Assembly: GCA_023436385.1 (NCBI GenBank)
Contig: JAEZJH010000606.1
Location: forward strand, 1 to 7,511
DNA: 7,511 bases
Direction of reading: 5' to 3'
Source of the DNA: Pseudomonadota bacterium
GTDB lineage: Bacteria; Myxococcota; Myxococcia; Myxococcales; Vulgatibacteraceae
Notes under the pieces: model-generated
Databases searched by the model: none
What the model saw: only the letters and a program-made list of their open reading frames with translations
What the model was told of the DNA's origin: nothing
In this document: in pieces, positions 5,771 to 7,511 of the stretch
Layout of the letters: each line of letters opens with the position of its first letter
Numbering within the stretch: position 1 is the stretch's first letter
Translations under genes and position numbers: made by a program

Positions 5771-5795
5771 GCACTCCTGCATGCTTTTGAATCTG

Positions 5796-5822
5796 TGGCT
5801 TCCTGCCACCGGCAGGAAGCCA
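5796..5822. terminator. Perfect 12-bp hairpin between convergent hrcA and HAD genes, probable bidirectional terminator
   Basis: TGGCTTCCTGCC (5796-5807) and GGCAGGAAGCCA (5811-5822) are exact reverse complements around the loop ACC. It lies in the 188-nt gap between the end of hrcA on the plus strand and the end of the HAD gene on the minus strand, the expected place for a shared terminator. Neither strand has a clear T-run directly after the stem, though the plus strand has TTTT at 5784-5787 upstream. The rest of the gap is C-rich, and I see no gene in it. Confidence 0.6.
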
Positions 5823-5927
5823 TGACCGCCCCCTCGAGCCCCTCGGTGCGCGAAGCCCTGGCCCAACCGGTTCCCGGGCGCTCGGGGCCGCTCGTGTCCC
5901 GGCCACGCCGCTTGCCGGGCATCCCTC

Positions 5928-5953
5928 CGCCTACCCCGCCCGCCTACCCCGCC
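5928..5953. repeat. Tandem duplication of 13 bp at the 3' end of the HAD gene
   Basis: CGCCTACCCCGCC occurs twice with no gap (5928-5940 and 5941-5953). The right copy contains the TAG stop of the HAD gene (5944-5946); the left copy repeats that TAG out of frame, just beyond the coding region. The period of 13 is not a multiple of three. It looks like a slippage duplication. Confidence 0.75.
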
Positions 5954-6819
5954 CGCCGGCCCCGCTTCTCCCGGAACGCGCGCACGATCGGCAGGAGGTC
6001 CCGGAACTCCGCGAGGGCGTGCGTCGCCTCCGGCGCCGGGGCGTCCGCGTCGCTCACGTGGCGGCGGGTGACCCGGCTCGCCGAGACCACGTCGAGGCGA
6101 TCCCGGTACTCGGGAGGCACGTACGAGCCGTAGGCCGCCCAGACGTCGAGCGCCCCCACCGCCCGGGCCAGCGCCACGTCCTTCTTCACGTTGTCGCCGA
6201 CGAAGATCGTCTCCTCCGGCGCGACCCCGTGATCGGCGCAGATCCGCAGGTAGCCGCGGGGATCCGGCTTCTCGTGATCCCGGGGCAGCTCCACCACCGG
6301 GACCTTGGCGCGGTACTCGCCCCGCTGCTCCTTCCGGCGGATCGCCTCGCTGATCCCGCTCTCCGGAAAGGCGAAGGCCGGCATGCAGTAGAGCCCGTCC
6401 ACCAGCCCCTCGAGGTCGAGCTGCCGGAGGCGCAGCTCCGCCGAGTTCCGGGGCGCGTCGGTGAGCGCGATCACCGGGACGCCGTCGGCCTTCAGCGCCT
6501 CCAGCGTCTCCCGCACCGTCCGGAAGAGCCGGAGGTAGCGCTTGCGCTTGGCCTGGAACGCCTCCCGCGCCGGATCGATCACCAGCCGGTCGAACGACTC
6601 GAAGTCCGCGGCGTACGGATGGAACAGCTCCGACTCCTGCAGCGCGAACGGATACTCGTTCGACTCGTAGCGCTCGTAGACCTTCTTCAGCGCCTGGACC
6701 ACGCGGATCCGCGGCTCGCCGGTGGTCTGGCAGATCGAGTCGATCATCGCCTCGAGCGCCGGCACGATGAAGTCGACCCAGGAGTAGAGGGTCCCGTCGA
6801 GATCGGTGACGACCAGCAT
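5944..6819 (-). CDS. HAD-superfamily hydrolase, probable phosphatase
   Basis: Predicted soluble Mg-dependent phosphohydrolase of the haloacid dehalogenase superfamily; the substrate cannot be told from sequence. All four HAD motifs are present in the 291-residue protein. Motif I is TDLDGTLY (5-12), with Asp6 the nucleophile and Asp8 the general acid/base. Motif II is VIALTDAP (116-123), with Thr120. Motif III Lys184 lies in DHEKPDPRGYL. Motif IV is IFVGDNVKKDVALARAVG (205-222), with Asp209 and Asp214 as metal ligands. A charged, aromatic helical cap of about 100 residues lies between motifs I and II, so this is a C1-type cap. The C-terminal 60 residues after the fold are less conserved-looking and end in a basic tail. 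The ATG at 6817-6819 places motif I at residue 5, the normal position; longer in-frame reading upstream overlaps the next gene out of frame and is not coding. No strong ribosome-binding site is visible. It lies 44 nt after a gene on the same strand and may be cotranscribed with it. Confidence 0.88.
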   Translation of the reverse strand: MLVVTDLDGTLYSWVDFIVPALEAMIDSICQTTGEPRIRVVQALKKVYERYESNEYPFALQESELFHPYAADFESFDRLVIDPAREAFQAKRKRYLRLFRTVRETLEALKADGVPVIALTDAPRNSAELRLRQLDLEGLVDGLYCMPAFAFPESGISEAIRRKEQRGEYRAKVPVVELPRDHEKPDPRGYLRICADHGVAPEETIFVGDNVKKDVALARAVGALDVWAAYGSYVPPEYRDRLDVVSASRVTRRHVSDADAPAPEATHALAEFRDLLPIVRAFREKRGRRAG

Positions 6820-6831
6820 GGGCGCACGGTA

Positions 6832-6850
6832 CCGGGGGAGCGCCCCCCGG
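6832..6850 (-). promoter_or_regulatory. GC hairpin just upstream of the HAD gene
   Basis: CCGGGGG (6832-6838) and CCCCCGG (6844-6850) form a perfect 7-bp stem around a 5-nt loop inside the 44-nt gap before the HAD start. It could attenuate or punctuate the two-gene transcript. A further 7-bp inverted repeat (6856-6862 with 6873-6879) straddles the stop codon of the upstream gene. No T-run follows either one. Confidence 0.3.
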
Positions 6851-6863
6851 GCAACCGCCGGCC

Positions 6864-7511
6864 CTATTCGCAGCCGGCGTCGGGGTAATCCTCGGCCGTC
6901 TGGGTGAGCTCGAGGGAGATCGTCATCTCCGCCGTGGCGCCGTCCGGCACCGTGGCGGGGATCGAGCCCTCGACCTGGACCTTCACGGCGAAGTCGTCGG
7001 TGGCCAGGTGCGCGCCGGATCCGCGCGGGGCCCCGGTCTTCTCGAGGACCTCGAGCTGCAGGGGCAACTCGCTGCCGACACAGCAATCCTGCCAATAGGT
7101 GCGGGCCCTCGCCTCGAGGGGCCCGGGATCCTCCCACTCCACCACGGGCAGCGTGATCGCGGAGGTACCGACCTCGACCAGCCGCAGGTCGGGGAGCGTG
7201 AAGGCCACCTCCGCGTACGGGCAGGCGACCTCCACCAGCGTCGGCAGGTCGCCGCCAGCCGGCAGGGTCGAGGGGACGGCCCGGACATGGCAGCGGTACT
7301 CGGCGGGAGAGCCCGGCGCCGGCTCGGCCGAGTCGAAGTCAAAACGGCAGCATGGTTCCTCGGTAGTGCCGGGGCACGTGATCCGTTCGCCCCGGTGCTC
7401 CGTACAGGCGAGGGCCATGAGGCGCGCGGTGAGCTGGCCCTGGGCCTGGAAGGTCCGTGCCTCCGACCTGCCCCTGGCGCAGGTGCCCGCCTCTTCCGCA
7501 CAGCCCGCGCC
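6864..7511 (-). CDS. Cys-rich probable exported protein or lipoprotein, unknown function, N-terminus beyond window
   Basis: The frame is open from the right edge to a TAG at 6864-6866, giving 215 residues in the window. An ATG at 7416-7418 would give 184 residues, but the frame continues upstream without a stop and with the same composition, so it is probably internal. The visible N-terminus reads GAGCAEEAGTC. GAGC resembles the end of a lipoprotein signal (lipobox), with the hydrophobic part just outside the window; this is inference. Eleven cysteines occur, including two CC pairs (EPCCRF and QDCCVG), spaced as expected for a disulfide-stabilised extracytoplasmic protein. The C-terminal half is rich in alternating hydrophobic residues, suggesting beta strands: LRLVEVGTSAITLPVVEW, LPLQLEVLEK, FAVKVQVEGSI and AEMTISLELTQT. 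I recognise no family. It lies 44 nt upstream of the HAD gene on the same strand; a functional link is not implied by the sequence. Confidence 0.7.
   Translation of the reverse strand, partial: GAGCAEEAGTCARGRSEARTFQAQGQLTARLMALACTEHRGERITCPGTTEEPCCRFDFDSAEPAPGSPAEYRCHVRAVPSTLPAGGDLPTLVEVACPYAEVAFTLPDLRLVEVGTSAITLPVVEWEDPGPLEARARTYWQDCCVGSELPLQLEVLEKTGAPRGSGAHLATDDFAVKVQVEGSIPATVPDGATAEMTISLELTQTAEDYPDAGCE

Noticed and set aside
5716..5922. Minus-strand small frame overlapping the 3' end of hrcA and the hairpin
   Set aside because: There is no ribosome-binding site, the composition is typical of GC-rich noise, and it overlaps a confident gene and a probable terminator.
5756..5943. Possible tRNA or small RNA in the convergent gap
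   Set aside because: No TTCGANTC loop or cloverleaf could be drawn. The only structures are the two terminator-like hairpins.
5795..6133. Plus-strand frame of 112 codons starting in the convergent gap hairpin
   Set aside because: It begins inside the hairpin, runs antisense through the HAD motif-free 3' end, is Arg/Pro/Ser-rich and has no ribosome-binding site.
6820..7137. N-terminal extension of the HAD protein by about 106 residues
   Set aside because: The extension overlaps the Cys-rich gene in another frame. HAD motif I normally lies within the first ten to fifteen residues, as it does with the ATG at 6819.

Overview
The window is strongly GC-rich bacterial chromosome with G/C-dominated third codon positions throughout. 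It holds seven protein genes, two of them cut by the window edges. I see no RNA gene, insertion sequence, phage gene or CRISPR array. The gene content (a TatT-type TRAP transporter, a lipoprotein c-type cytochrome, HrcA, a standalone RlmK-type methyltransferase, a Cys-rich probable exported protein) and the base composition suggest a Gram-negative of the deltaproteobacterial/myxococcal kind. That placement is inference and no marker gene proves it.

Layout: (1) 1-2868, minus strand, an operon read right to left for a TPR-protein-associated TRAP transporter (TPAT): a TatT-like lipoprotein, a DctP/TatP-like periplasmic solute-binding protein, and a fused DctQ-DctM permease that runs off the left edge. 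TatT and DctP are 4 nt apart, and the DctP ribosome-binding site lies inside the last codons of tatT. DctP and the permease are separated by 147 nt packed with perfect inverted repeats. (2) 3035-3529, minus strand, a small monoheme cytochrome c lipoprotein. (3) 3599-4585, plus strand, divergent from the cytochrome, a standalone RlmK-type 23S rRNA methyltransferase. (4) 4706-5755, plus strand, the heat-shock repressor HrcA with its own candidate promoter but no visible CIRCE operator and no grpE/dnaK behind it. (5) A convergent gap with a perfect 12-bp hairpin. (6) 5944-6819, minus strand, a HAD-superfamily hydrolase, preceded by (7) 6864-7511, minus strand, a Cys-rich probable secreted or lipoprotein of unknown function whose N-terminus lies outside the window.

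How they work together: TatT, DctP and DctQM should form one secondary uptake system, with DctP binding the solute in the periplasm, TatT docking with DctP there, and QM carrying the solute across the inner membrane using an ion gradient. The DctP protein lacks the arginine usual in carboxylate-binding DctPs, so the solute may not be a classical dicarboxylate or sialic acid. The remaining genes look like independent transcription units.

No wholly new system is evident. The parts most worth a second look are the TPAT operon and its structured internal spacer, the palindrome around the candidate tatT promoter, and the HrcA with an altered DNA-binding region and no CIRCE nearby.
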